From IMG/VR virus record IMGVR_UViG_3300017783_004180, positions 1 through 46,601 of that record: a stretch of 46,601 bases of DNA; one strand, written 5' to 3'. Position 1 is the stretch's first letter; the number at the start of each line of letters is the position of its first letter. This document shows positions 1 through 6,724 of this stretch, piece by piece. Both the position numbers and the translations under genes were made by a program. The notes under the pieces were generated by a model. It was given only the letters and a program-made list of their open reading frames with translations. It was not told the origin of the DNA and ran no database searches. Source of the stretch: a virus.

Positions 1-221
1 TCGTCAGATTTTACTGACCAGTCAATCACATATTCTCTAGACATGCTATTAGAATATGTAATCAAAGGACTAATCTCGTCCACCACTGACGCAATATTAT
101 TAACATCAACATCATTAACAATGAAGTCATGACCACCTTTATATTTCCAGTATCCTTCTTCAGATACCTCGTCAACATCATAGTTCTCCATGTATTGAGT
201 TGTTATTACTAATATTGCCAT
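1..221 (-). CDS. Hypothetical protein, 3' end beyond the window
   Basis: The reading frame starts at an ATG at 221 and runs open to base 1, so 73 residues are visible and the C-terminus is missing. A strong ribosome site (GGAGG) lies 8 bases before the start. The visible part is acidic, begins MAILVITTQY and shows no motif I recognise. It is the last member of a run of very small genes, and its start lies one base after the stop of the preceding 25-residue peptide. Function unknown. Confidence 0.7.
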   Translation of the reverse strand, partial: MAILVITTQYMENYDVDEVSEEGYWKYKGGHDFIVNDVDVNNIASVVDEISPLITYSNSMSREYVIDWSVKSD

Positions 222-222
222 C

Positions 223-300
223 TTATAGACCTCCGATTTTTGACATTAGATATAAAAAGAAACTTAACACGATAACAATAGTGACGATATATTTCATCAT
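223..300 (-). CDS. 25-residue single-span membrane peptide
   Basis: This tiny frame starts at ATG 300, overlapping the stop of the preceding gene in an ATGA junction, and stops one base before the next ATG. It encodes a Lys-Tyr start, about 17 hydrophobic residues (IVTIVIVLSFFLYLM) and a short polar tail. The tight junctions on both sides argue that it is translated. Its size makes homology hard to judge; the role is unknown. Confidence 0.45.
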   Translation of the reverse strand: MMKYIVTIVIVLSFFLYLMSKIGGL

Positions 301-410
301 ATATTATCTCCGAAAGTTTCTTTGGCATGCAGGTATAAAGCCACGCATGCACAGTAGATTGTAAATCCTAGTGTAGGAAATATCAACCAGTATAGAATTG
401 CTTCTAACAT
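297..410 (-). CDS. 37-residue membrane peptide
   Basis: The ATG at 410 shares its A with the TAA of the upstream gene (TAATG), and the stop overlaps the next ATG. The product is mostly one hydrophobic segment (residues 4-27, containing two Cys) followed by a short charged tail. It is a likely single-pass inner-membrane peptide like others in this window. No family recognised. Confidence 0.5.
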   Translation of the reverse strand: MLEAILYWLIFPTLGFTIYCACVALYLHAKETFGDNI

Positions 411-598
411 TATATGATACCTAACTCAGAAGCAACTTCAGCTTCAGTATCAAATACACCAGCAGCATCCTCACCTTTTTCATTTAAGAATGCATCTTTA
501 GCATCTAGTAATGTTAAATATTTTTTATCGGCATAATCAGCGATAAAGTCCTGAGCTCTTTCAGTCAGCTCTAAATATAAATTACCCATTTTACTCAT
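410..598 (-). CDS. Small acidic hypothetical protein (62 aa)
   Basis: A clear ribosome site (AAAGGAG) precedes ATG 598. The protein is acidic and probably helical, with no membrane segment or Cys. It lies downstream of the 620-928 gene and is probably cotranscribed from the promoter at 963-991. That promoter is sigma70-like, so an early role is possible. I do not recognise a family. Confidence 0.6.
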   Translation of the reverse strand: MSKMGNLYLELTERAQDFIADYADKKYLTLLDAKDAFLNEKGEDAAGVFDTEAEVASELGII

Positions 599-619
599 AA
601 TTTTTCTCCTTTATTATTA

Positions 620-928
620 TTAATCGTTAAGACCTTCAATAGATTCGCGAACCATATTATCAACAATACTTTTATACTCAGCATTATCAAATAACATATC
701 ATGAAGTATCATCAATCCAGCATTCATATAAGCACCACCAATTTCAAAATAAGTATTAGTACCATCATTATAGAAAGATATAGATTGACCAAGACCAGCT
801 TTTGGGTCAAAGTCAAATACAGTTTTACCACTCAGTTTATCATAAGCGTCGAATCGATCGCCTTCAGAATTTTCAGCTTCACAAGTATTTTCGATTATAT
901 CACGATATTCAGCATAATTAAAAGTCAT
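620..928 (-). CDS. Hypothetical protein (102 aa), first gene of an early-type operon
   Basis: The frame is open further upstream to 1039, but I place the start at ATG 928. It lies about 28 bases after the predicted transcription start of the promoter at 963-991 and follows a ribosome site (AAGGA). The longer frame would put the promoter inside the coding sequence. The product is acidic and soluble, with many Asp, Asn and Tyr and no recognised domain. Host take-over proteins of T4-like phages are often such small early products, but nothing here shows that role. Confidence 0.6.
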   Translation of the reverse strand: MTFNYAEYRDIIENTCEAENSEGDRFDAYDKLSGKTVFDFDPKAGLGQSISFYNDGTNTYFEIGGAYMNAGLMILHDMLFDNAEYKSIVDNMVRESIEGLND

Positions 929-962
929 ATTTTTTTCCTTTTTTTTATTAATCATTAAGTTG

Positions 963-991
963 ATTGTACTCCATTTACGACCAAAAGTCAA
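963..991 (-). promoter_or_regulatory. Sigma70-like promoter
   Basis: Read on the minus strand: TTGACT (991-986), 17 bases, TACAAT (968-963). The predicted start is near 956, giving a leader of about 28 bases with a ribosome site before ATG 928. It belongs to a set of seven promoters of the same form in this window. Confidence 0.75.
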
Positions 992-1044
992 GAACTTTTT
1001 TACTTTTTTTTGAAGATTTATCATAATGAATACAACCACTTAGA

Positions 1045-1063
1045 GGGTGCTTATGCAGCACCC
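1045..1063 (-). other. Stem-loop at the end of the 1051-1326 gene
   Basis: A perfect 7-bp stem (GGGTGCT / AGCACCC, 5-base loop) overlaps the stop codon of the 91-residue gene. No T-run follows on the minus strand; a T5 run follows on the plus strand. It could be a weak terminator or a 3'-end stabilising hairpin. Confidence 0.45.
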
Positions 1064-1326
1064 TTTTTAAATGCTCTCGCTCTAGACTGCATTTCATCAG
1101 CATCAAAAACAGCGAAATAAGTAGGTCTTTTGACCTCTTTACCATCTTTATCCTCAGACACACGCATTCTCATAAGAGACGCAACCTTAGTCATACCCTT
1201 AAAAGCAGACCCTGGAACACCATAGTGTTTAATACCTTGTTTAAAAGTACAAACTCTTTCAATATCCCCACACGCATCAGCATTTACACCTGAATATTCG
1301 TAGTTATTAGTTATATTAATTGTCAT
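1051..1326 (-). CDS. Hypothetical protein (91 aa), early-type
   Basis: ATG 1326 follows an AGAGG ribosome site and lies about 24 bases downstream of the predicted start of the promoter at 1357-1385. The first 25 residues are polar with two Cys (DACGDIERVC); the remainder is basic and ends in an Ala/Lys tail. The C-terminal codons and stop form one arm of a stem-loop. No family recognised. Its own strong promoter suggests early expression. Confidence 0.6.
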   Translation of the reverse strand: MTINITNNYEYSGVNADACGDIERVCTFKQGIKHYGVPGSAFKGMTKVASLMRMRVSEDKDGKEVKRPTYFAVFDADEMQSRARAFKKGAA

Positions 1327-1356
1327 ATATTTACCTCTTTATTTAATTATACAGCA

Positions 1357-1385
1357 ATTGTATCCTAATTGACTCCAAAAGTCAA
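1357..1385 (-). promoter_or_regulatory. Sigma70-like promoter with conserved upstream box
   Basis: Minus strand TTGACT (1385-1380), 17-base spacer, TACAAT (1362-1357). Directly upstream lies GACGATTTTAC, a sequence shared with the promoters at 11740-11768 and 21523-21551. The leader to ATG 1326 is about 24 bases. Confidence 0.8.
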
Positions 1386-1444
1386 GTAAAATCGTCTCTT
1401 TTTTTAGATTAATTAGTTATATGAAATCAATGACTTATAACAAA

Positions 1445-1472
1445 AAAGGGGAGCCATTGCGGACTCCCCTTT
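1445..1472 (-). terminator. Intrinsic terminator after the 1495-2112 gene
   Basis: An AAAGGGGAG / CTCCCCTTT stem, extended inward by a CC/GG pair, is followed on the minus strand by a T-rich tract (TTTTTTGTT). It sits just past the stop of the 1495-2112 gene and before the next promoter. A nearly identical stem recurs at 21148-21181. Confidence 0.75.
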
Positions 1473-1494
1473 GTAAACTAGGTCTTTTTTTGTG

Positions 1495-2112
1495 TTATTT
1501 AGACTTTTTTGCTGCCTTTTTCTTAGCAGGTTTTGCCTTTAATTCGTTGCCTTGCGCATCGACTTCAACCTCGCCTATTACATTGCCTTCACTATCTTCT
1601 AAGATTTTGAAGTAATGTTTCTTATCCTCTTCATCTTCTGCTTCAAATGCCTTGACGAAATCTTCACTTTCATTCGGCAAAGTAGCGACAACAGTTTCAG
1701 AGTTTCCACCATTCATTACTGGTGCTTTGTAAAATCTGTCTTTTATTTCTTCTAGATCTGTAATCTCAACATCAAAAACTTCCCAGTCTTCACCGACATG
1801 TTTAAAATCTTGTAGCCATAACTCGCATTGCTTTTTAGCAAACTCAAGTGTTGGTGCGATTACATTAAATTCTTGTCCATTTCTAAAGATAAAGTTGTAT
1901 TCCTCTTGGTTCTCATCTGTTTCCCATGATGGTACAGTTTCACCTTTAGCTTCTGCTTCTTGGATTTCCGCAAAGGTCTCAATTATTTTTGCTCGACCTG
2001 CGTCATTATTCAGTTGTCTTTCTAACTCTTTCTGCATTCTTACTTCTGCTGCAGTTTGAGTCTTCAAATTTGCGTTGGGATCTACTCCCATCTTTTCGAC
2101 TTCTATAGCCAT
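1495..2112 (-). CDS. Acidic hypothetical protein with Lys-rich tail (205 aa), late-type
   Basis: ATG 2112 follows an AGGAG ribosome site. The N-terminal 60 residues are helical and rich in Glu and Gln, and the middle is strongly acidic. The last 13 residues are almost only Lys, Ala and Pro, a tail that could bind nucleic acid or be flexible in a particle. No enzyme motif is visible. Two T4-late-like boxes lie upstream (2149-2156 and 2202-2209) and a terminator follows. The gene therefore forms its own late transcription unit, and a virion or assembly role is a reasonable guess. Confidence 0.65.
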   Translation of the reverse strand: MAIEVEKMGVDPNANLKTQTAAEVRMQKELERQLNNDAGRAKIIETFAEIQEAEAKGETVPSWETDENQEEYNFIFRNGQEFNVIAPTLEFAKKQCELWLQDFKHVGEDWEVFDVEITDLEEIKDRFYKAPVMNGGNSETVVATLPNESEDFVKAFEAEDEEDKKHYFKILEDSEGNVIGEVEVDAQGNELKAKPAKKKAAKKSK

Positions 2113-2148
2113 TATGTATCTCCTAGTTTACTTTGTTTATGATACTAT

Positions 2149-2156
2149 TATTTAGT
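2149..2156 (-). promoter_or_regulatory. T4-late-like promoter box
   Basis: Minus strand ACTAAATA in the context AACTAAATAATAGTAT, the same 16 bases found upstream of csgF at 28796-28812. The predicted start is near 2143, leaving a leader of about 30 bases with a ribosome site before ATG 2112. Confidence 0.55.
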
Positions 2157-2201
2157 TAAGTTGAGAAGAGATATATACCCATTTCTCAGTTGCGACACAA
2201 C

Positions 2202-2209
2202 TATTTAGT
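2202..2209 (-). promoter_or_regulatory. Second T4-late-like box and 5' stem-loop
   Basis: Minus strand ACTAAATA just past the end of the glucosaminidase gene. The predicted transcript, from about 2196, would begin within a small hairpin (AGTTG / CAACT, 2188-2202). It is in tandem with the box at 2149-2156. Confidence 0.4.
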
Positions 2210-2213
2210 GTTA

Positions 2214-2768
2214 TTAAGATTTCAGGTCGTTTTTAATAATAGACTCAAGCAACTTACCATATGCTGGGTTAGTTGAGAATGATTCTAGATAGTGTACCAG
2301 TATATGTGCATCCTCACCTCGATCCCTAGCATCCCTCAGCTTTTCATAAAAGTGTAAATCGTTCAGTATCCTTACTAAGTCAAAGGCACTATGACATTTA
2401 GTCTGATATGCTTTGACACCCCAGCCATGCCATTCATTATGATGGGTGACTGGTTTTACATGAGGAGTTTGTTCATTCCATGTACGAATACCAAATAGAT
2501 TGTTTGCTTCATGTGCGAAGCGAGATGTACCATAACCAGATTCTAGTATGGCTTGTGCTATAATTAGTTCTTTTGGGAAATGACGATGATTGGGTTCTTG
2601 CCTGTATATACTGTCAACACACAGAGACATTGAAACTATAAATGCCTTCTTATCTGTATTTACTATTGTGGGGTAAGACCAGCTGGCATATGCTTGAGTT
2701 GCCATTGATACTGCTACTCCCATAAATAACAGAGTTATCATTATAAGGATTTGTTTCGCTACTTTCAT
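2214..2768 (-). CDS. Secreted Bax/FlgJ-like glucosaminidase (GH73 type)
   Basis: The protein has a hydrophobic N-terminal signal segment (residues 5-29, ending near AYAS). A domain like E. coli Bax and FlgJ muramidases follows, with LIIAQAILESGYGTSRFA (catalytic Glu in ILES) and NNLFGIR. The family cleaves the GlcNAc-containing glycan backbone of peptidoglycan. The length of 184 residues is compact for it. The signal peptide means it could reach the wall through the host Sec system without a holin, unlike the T4-type lysozyme at 4774-5220. A GGAGG ribosome site and a late box (2796-2803) precede it, so lysis or late wall modification is likely; a virion-bound role cannot be excluded. Confidence 0.8.
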   Translation of the reverse strand: MKVAKQILIMITLLFMGVAVSMATQAYASWSYPTIVNTDKKAFIVSMSLCVDSIYRQEPNHRHFPKELIIAQAILESGYGTSRFAHEANNLFGIRTWNEQTPHVKPVTHHNEWHGWGVKAYQTKCHSAFDLVRILNDLHFYEKLRDARDRGEDAHILVHYLESFSTNPAYGKLLESIIKNDLKS

Positions 2769-2795
2769 AGTGACCTCCTTTCGTGATGTAAAGAG

Positions 2796-2803
2796 TATTT
2801 ATT
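2796..2803 (-). promoter_or_regulatory. T4-late-like promoter for the glucosaminidase
   Basis: Minus strand AATAAATA, about 28 bases before ATG 2768, with a strong ribosome site (AAAGGAGG) between. It overlaps the 3' end of the upstream gene. Confidence 0.5.
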
Positions 2804-3320
2804 AAATTAAAATATGCACTCTCTTTATCAGTGACACTAATTCTCTAATTCTTACAATATCAGGATGTCTGTCATTTAGGTGTACACCCATAGCTATGGC
2901 GACTGCTTGACGCACATCACCCTCCATAAAGTGCTTGCCTTCATTAACTAAGTTAAGTTCTGGTGCACCATACATGTCACCATCTCCATGCTCTGTGAAG
3001 TCTTTGATAGCTTTATGAACCAGCTTTAGTATATTATCTCGTTCATCGTTCAATCCTAACTTATTAAAGTCCATAATAGATTGAGTGATATCATGTACGA
3101 GGTCACGAGCATTAATAGTTAATGCTGCTGCCAAACAATATACATCCCTTAACGATCTTTCTTCATCCCTGAGTGCGATTAGTTCTTCTCTTACTTCATC
3201 AGCAAAATGTGGACAACCAACCGAATAGTTCATAAACCATTCATCAATCTTATGTTCTGGACTGTTTAATTGGTCAATAATATCGCCCTCTTCTCCGAGT
3301 TTCCAGTTATCTTCTACCAT
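2802..3320 (-). CDS. Hypothetical protein (172 aa)
   Basis: ATG 3320 overlaps the stop region of the upstream 56-residue gene by 7 bases. The protein appears soluble and helical, rich in charged residues, with scattered Cys and His (VGCPHFADE near residue 35, HEHGDG-like stretch near 115). These do not form a motif I recognise. It lies between a peroxiredoxin/membrane-peptide pair and the secreted glucosaminidase. Function unknown. Confidence 0.6.
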   Translation of the reverse strand: MVEDNWKLGEEGDIIDQLNSPEHKIDEWFMNYSVGCPHFADEVREELIALRDEERSLRDVYCLAAALTINARDLVHDITQSIMDFNKLGLNDERDNILKLVHKAIKDFTEHGDGDMYGAPELNLVNEGKHFMEGDVRQAVAIAMGVHLNDRHPDIVRIRELVSLIKRVHILI

Positions 3321-3484
3321 CCCCCATCATCCATTTCTTTGTTCTTCTTTTTGAAAGAGAAGAATTTTTTAAGTCCACCTGATAATCCCCATAGGGTAAA
3401 CCAGCCAGTGTTAATTAAAAAAACAAGGACTAGGAATACCATAGCAAAGTCAACTAGACCTGCTTGTAAATATCCATACTCCAT
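3314..3484 (-). CDS. 56-residue membrane protein
   Basis: The frame starts at ATG 3484, one base after the peroxiredoxin stop, and ends with ATGGTAG overlapping the next start. Residues 10-35 are hydrophobic (DFAMVFLVLVFLINTGWF), followed by a Lys-rich, probably cytoplasmic tail. Coupled junctions on both sides support expression. No family recognised. Confidence 0.6.
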   Translation of the reverse strand: MEYGYLQAGLVDFAMVFLVLVFLINTGWFTLWGLSGGLKKFFSFKKKNKEMDDGGW

Positions 3485-3485
3485 G

Positions 3486-3998
3486 TTAATTTGCCTTTAT
3501 ATGTTTAAGTGCTTCAAGCATTTTTTCAGCACCAGATACTTCAAAAGGATCTTGAATTGGACATGCTTCTGGGTATCCCCACTCGGCATATCGTAATTTA
3601 ATCTCCCCATTCTTAACATACATACTGTATCGCCAAGACCTTTCACCGAATCCTCTATTAGTAAAGTCATTCAGCATACCTGTACTTCTAGCAAAGTCAG
3701 CATTGCCATCAGGCAAAGGTTTTACTTTGGTAATCCCTTGTTGGTCAAACCACGCATTCATTACGAAAGAATCATTTACAGCTGTACAATAAACTTCATC
3801 CATACCCAAGTCCTTGAAGTTATCATATAACTCCTCAAACTTTGGCAACTGAAAAGCTGAACATGTAGGTGTAAATGCTCCAGGCAATCCAAAAACTACC
3901 ACATCCTTGTCATTAAACAAGTCTTGAGTTCTTTTCAAAACCCAATCATTATCTTCACGCATATAGAACACTTGGTCGGTTAAACGAGTTCCTTCCAT
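3486..3998 (-). CDS. Peroxiredoxin, Prx5/AhpC-TSA type
   Basis: The 170-residue protein carries the peroxidatic-cysteine motif PGAFTPTCS (Cys46) typical of Prx5-like peroxiredoxins, which reduce hydrogen peroxide and organic hydroperoxides. The conserved Arg needed for catalysis is probably in SWRYSMYV near residue 120. It would act in the cytoplasm and need a thiol donor; a phage glutaredoxin lies at 34564-34818. The start is one base before the upstream nuclease stop region. A peroxide-removing enzyme fits a phage that carries many oxygen-using iron enzymes. That link is inference; the family call is firm. Confidence 0.85.
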   Translation of the reverse strand: MEGTRLTDQVFYMREDNDWVLKRTQDLFNDKDVVVFGLPGAFTPTCSAFQLPKFEELYDNFKDLGMDEVYCTAVNDSFVMNAWFDQQGITKVKPLPDGNADFARSTGMLNDFTNRGFGERSWRYSMYVKNGEIKLRYAEWGYPEACPIQDPFEVSGAEKMLEALKHIKAN

Positions 3999-3999
3999 T

Positions 4000-4650
4000 T
4001 TAGTTCTCCTTCATTTTTCTATAAGTTTTTCTTAGATCTAAAAAATCCTCAATGTAGTCATCCCTTTTAGCATCTAGTAATTGTATGCCTTGGTCTTCAA
4101 CATTAATGATTAGTAGCATTCTTTCAATAGGAGTGCCAGTCCTTTCTTCATACATGACAGCATAAGCTGAACACTGCATAAAATAATCTTTGACCCATTC
4201 CCTCTTCTTCATTTTAGCAGAGGTCTTGAAGTCAATTACTGTTAGTTTCCCTTCATATTCAGCTATACAATCTACAGTACCTGCAGTTTCAAGATGGTCT
4301 GAATATAATTGAGTTTCTAAACAGTGAATGTTATTAATTTTATCGAGATATGGTATCATCTGACCGAAATCTTGTTTGCTGAAATCGTCAGATAAATCAC
4401 CCTCGTTGAGTAAATACTTCTCAGCTAAGTGATGTATCTTATTACCACGAGCGAGTGCTCGTCTAGATATTTTACTAGCTTCTACTTCACCCACTTTATC
4501 TTTCCATGCTTGGATAGATTCCATGTTTTGTAGTCTAGTAATAGATGTCACTGAAGGATACTTAGCACCAGTGGGAGTTTCATAATATCTCCCACCTTCA
4601 GCATTTACCTGCTTCAGTTTACCCACTTCAATTGGTACATGATTAAACAT
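4000..4650 (-). CDS. PD-(D/E)XK exonuclease, RecB/MGME1-like
   Basis: The core nuclease motif is visible: AGTVDCIA (Asp) followed by VIDFKTS (Asp and Lys) and an aligned Gln/Tyr in QCSAYA, in the order seen in RecB-family nucleases. The first 50 residues, with PSVTSITR and AWKDKVG, match phage members of this group resembling the mitochondrial exonuclease MGME1. It probably degrades single-stranded DNA ends in replication, recombination or host DNA recycling. At 216 residues it is typical for phage versions. The ribosome site is weak (AAGAAG). The neighbours are lysis and membrane genes, so context adds little. Confidence 0.75.
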   Translation of the reverse strand: MFNHVPIEVGKLKQVNAEGGRYYETPTGAKYPSVTSITRLQNMESIQAWKDKVGEVEASKISRRALARGNKIHHLAEKYLLNEGDLSDDFSKQDFGQMIPYLDKINNIHCLETQLYSDHLETAGTVDCIAEYEGKLTVIDFKTSAKMKKREWVKDYFMQCSAYAVMYEERTGTPIERMLLIINVEDQGIQLLDAKRDDYIEDFLDLRKTYRKMKEN

Positions 4651-4655
4651 AATAT

Positions 4656-4769
4656 TTACTTCTTAATATCAATCGGCTTTCCGTTTTTGTCCTTATGAAA
4701 TCTATCATCCCACTTGGACTGGTTTCGTCGATATTTGTATATGATAGTCTTTACTTTCTTAAAAAGCAA
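4656..4769 (-). CDS. Possible small basic protein (37 aa, TTG start)
   Basis: Between the lysozyme stop (4774) and the nuclease start there is an open frame whose upstream part overlaps the lysozyme gene by 110 bases. A TTG at 4769, preceded by AAGAAG and AAGG, would give a 37-residue Lys/Arg-rich peptide without that overlap. The C-terminal half (SKWDDRFHKDKNGKPI) looks like a real coding sequence. Start and reality are both uncertain. Confidence 0.35.
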   Translation of the reverse strand: MLFKKVKTIIYKYRRNQSKWDDRFHKDKNGKPIDIKK

Positions 4770-4773
4770 ATCC

Positions 4774-5220
4774 TTATACTTCTTCAAGTGCAACCATAAG
4801 TCTTTCAGCACGATTTGGTACCTGTTTGTGCCAACGACTATCTCTTCCTTCAATTGCTGCCTGTTTCCAGTCACCTGCTTCAACTGCTTTTTTCATGTTT
4901 TTGAACTTACCAAGTCTTGGTGCTCCCATGTTAAAACACATGTTGATTAGGACTCTCTGTACAGTATCAGGATAGCTTTCGATATCAGGATATACTTTCT
5001 TCACTTCCGTGACGAACTTTTCTACATCAGTATCGAATACTTCCCAGCAACGATCTTCAGATACAGCAGTTCCTACAGCTTTACCATGTTCTTCGTCATC
5101 TTCTGTGACGAGGTGTCCGATACCAAATGTAGGATAACCGAGATGGTCGTTGTATATTTCGAATTTAACTCCTTCATCGCGAATGAGTTCTTCTCTTAGT
5201 TTCTCTCTGTCAAATGACAT
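4774..5220 (-). CDS. T4-type lysozyme (GH24 endolysin)
   Basis: The catalytic triad has exactly the T4 lysozyme spacing: Glu16 (RDEG), Asp25 (YND) and Thr31 (YPTFGIGH), numbered from ATG 5220. The enzyme hydrolyses the MurNAc-GlcNAc bond. The 148-residue form lacks a signal peptide and would need a holin or spanin-type release. ATG 5220 has an AAAGGAG ribosome site at ideal spacing. The same frame is also open upstream to ATG 5334, which has its own GGAG site and would add 38 residues with a short hydrophobic stretch. Either form is possible. A C-terminal NRAERLMVAL matches the family. Confidence 0.88.
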   Translation of the reverse strand: MSFDREKLREELIRDEGVKFEIYNDHLGYPTFGIGHLVTEDDEEHGKAVGTAVSEDRCWEVFDTDVEKFVTEVKKVYPDIESYPDTVQRVLINMCFNMGAPRLGKFKNMKKAVEAGDWKQAAIEGRDSRWHKQVPNRAERLMVALEEV

Positions 5221-5346
5221 TGATTTACTCCTTTGTTGTAAAATCTTTATAAAGGTGCCAGGGATGAAATGGTACAACTTTCGCATTCCTGCGAATAGCA
5301 TTCCTCTTACGAAAACGAAGAGGTTGTTTACCATTTACTGCTCCAC

Positions 5347-5577
5347 TTACACCTTTAATTTCTTTTTTGCTTTTTTAATTGCAGCAATTAACTTTGCTTT
5401 GGTTTGTCTTTTGTCTAGTTCAACACCAATCTTACGACCAAGTGCTTCGAGCTCGTCTTTAGTTTTCTTTTCAAGATACTTAAAGTCTTCTTTATCAAGA
5501 ACACCATCTTTGTTTGTATCAAGAACAGGAAACAATTTTGCTCCTACACATTTCAACCAATCAATAACTTTTTGCAT
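5347..5577 (-). CDS. EF-hand plus LEM/HeH-like domain protein (76 aa)
   Basis: Residues 20-32 form a canonical EF-hand calcium loop (DTNKDGVLDKEDF). Residues 40-70 (DELEALGRKIGVELD, then RQTKAKLIAAI) resemble the small helix-extended-helix or Rho-N-type fold that often binds nucleic acid. The N-terminus has a possible amphipathic helix and one Cys. It sits just upstream of the lysozyme and downstream of a membrane peptide. A calcium-sensing role near lysis is possible but unproven; the EF-hand loop itself is clear. Confidence 0.7.
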   Translation of the reverse strand: MQKVIDWLKCVGAKLFPVLDTNKDGVLDKEDFKYLEKKTKDELEALGRKIGVELDKRQTKAKLIAAIKKAKKKLKV

Positions 5578-5592
5578 AATATCTCCTTTTAG

Positions 5593-5718
5593 TTATTTTG
5601 TATTAATTTTTGAAAGCCAACCTTTTACAGTTGTTTCAATCCAACTCGCCCAAAAGGGTTGTGGAAAATTCCAGCCGATGAAAGCACCAACTGCAATCCA
5701 GAATAGAATATCTAACAT
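5593..5718 (-). CDS. 41-residue membrane peptide
   Basis: ATG 5718 shares its A with the phoH stop (TAATG). The peptide begins with a hydrophobic Trp-rich segment (LDILFWIAVGAFIGWNF) and ends polar. It is cotranscribed with phoH and the EF-hand gene. Short TM peptides at this position can be holin-like or effectors, but nothing specific is visible. Confidence 0.6.
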   Translation of the reverse strand: MLDILFWIAVGAFIGWNFPQPFWASWIETTVKGWLSKINTK

Positions 5719-6473
5719 TATCGTTTACTCCTTGTTTGTTTAGGTTTAGCATCTTCAGATTTAATCTTAGCAATGATATATTCTTTTACTAAGTCACTTC
5801 TGACGATGTCGTTTACTGTAAACTCGACACGAGCATAACTATTCATATGCCTTACTATCTCCATGAAATTAAAAAGACCTTCCCTTTCGGTGCCCTTTCT
5901 TAAATCAGTTTGGCGATAGTCGCCACAAAACACAATACGAGAATGGTCGCCCACCCTTGTAATAATTGTGTCAAGTTCCTCCCAGTTTAGATTTTGACAT
6001 TCGTCCACTATTACTACAGTGTCATCAAATGTTAATCCCCTGACGAAAGATGTTGAAGCAAAATCTAAATTGTGTTGCGTCATCAACCTATCGTATGGGT
6101 CAGGATAAACCAGATTATCTACTTTCTTAGCGAACAATGCCGATGCTATATGTTTATATGGCAGTTGATATTGTTCTAGCTTTTCTTCTAGATCTCCTGG
6201 CAAATGACCAATCTCTCTACTTTGTACAGCAGATCGAATAATCAAAACTTTCTCAAACTCTTTATTCAGTACAGACTCTAATGCTTTATACATCGCAATA
6301 TAAGTTTTACCTGTACCAGCTACACCATGAGCCATAATGATTTGTTTACTTTTATCATTATAGAAGTCAAAAAACTTTTTCTGACTATCGTTGAGAGGAT
6401 CGACTCGTTTGAGATCGGCGATCTTCAACTTTGCTTTAGCAGATGGAGCATCTGCTTTTTTCGCTCTGGGCAT
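5718..6473 (-). CDS. phoH: PhoH-like ATPase
   Basis: A Walker A motif (GVAGTGKT, residues 50-57) and Walker B (VVIVDECQN) define the PhoH P-loop family. The helicase-like sensor FCGDYRQTDL follows. The phage phoH gene is widespread in marine phages and its exact role remains unsettled; phosphate-stress and RNA-related roles have been proposed. The length of 251 residues and the basic C-terminal tail fit phage members. ATG 6473 lies one base after the upstream stop. Confidence 0.92.
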   Translation of the reverse strand: MPRAKKADAPSAKAKLKIADLKRVDPLNDSQKKFFDFYNDKSKQIIMAHGVAGTGKTYIAMYKALESVLNKEFEKVLIIRSAVQSREIGHLPGDLEEKLEQYQLPYKHIASALFAKKVDNLVYPDPYDRLMTQHNLDFASTSFVRGLTFDDTVVIVDECQNLNWEELDTIITRVGDHSRIVFCGDYRQTDLRKGTEREGLFNFMEIVRHMNSYARVEFTVNDIVRSDLVKEYIIAKIKSEDAKPKQTRSKR

Positions 6474-6474
6474 A

Positions 6475-6723
6475 TTAAAATACTTCTGTGTTTATCTTAC
6501 TTCCAGGATTTTTAGTTCTTACTCTTTCAAGTACATCTCTAAATCCTGTTGCTTTTTTTCTAGCATCTGTTCCTGCTAGGATACCTGCTTCTCCGATATT
6601 TGGTGCAGATATCATAGATTCCCAATCTTTATTGGTTTCTAAATACTTTACTTTGTCATCATAACTACAAAATAATTCTTTTACTTCGCCAGTCTTTTTA
6701 TTTTTTACATTATATAAAGGCAT
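6475..6723 (-). CDS. Conserved T4-like small protein (82 aa)
   Basis: The protein starts MPLYNVKNKKTGEVKE and continues with a short acidic segment and SAPNIGEAGI. From memory, this layout recurs in small proteins of marine T4-like phages, where it resembles an FmdB-like zinc ribbon without the Cys pairs. Only one Cys is present here, so no zinc site is expected. It sits one base from both neighbours, between the ferritin-like gene and phoH. Function unknown. Confidence 0.65.
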   Translation of the reverse strand: MPLYNVKNKKTGEVKELFCSYDDKVKYLETNKDWESMISAPNIGEAGILAGTDARKKATGFRDVLERVRTKNPGSKINTEVF

Positions 6724-6724
6724 A

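Noticed and set aside
701-958. Plus-strand open frames throughout the window (e.g. 701-958, 5150-5743, 15475-15777, 45412-45699)
   Set aside because: They are mirror frames of well-supported minus-strand genes, lack ribosome sites and encode low-complexity Ser/Phe/Ile-rich products with no family resemblance.
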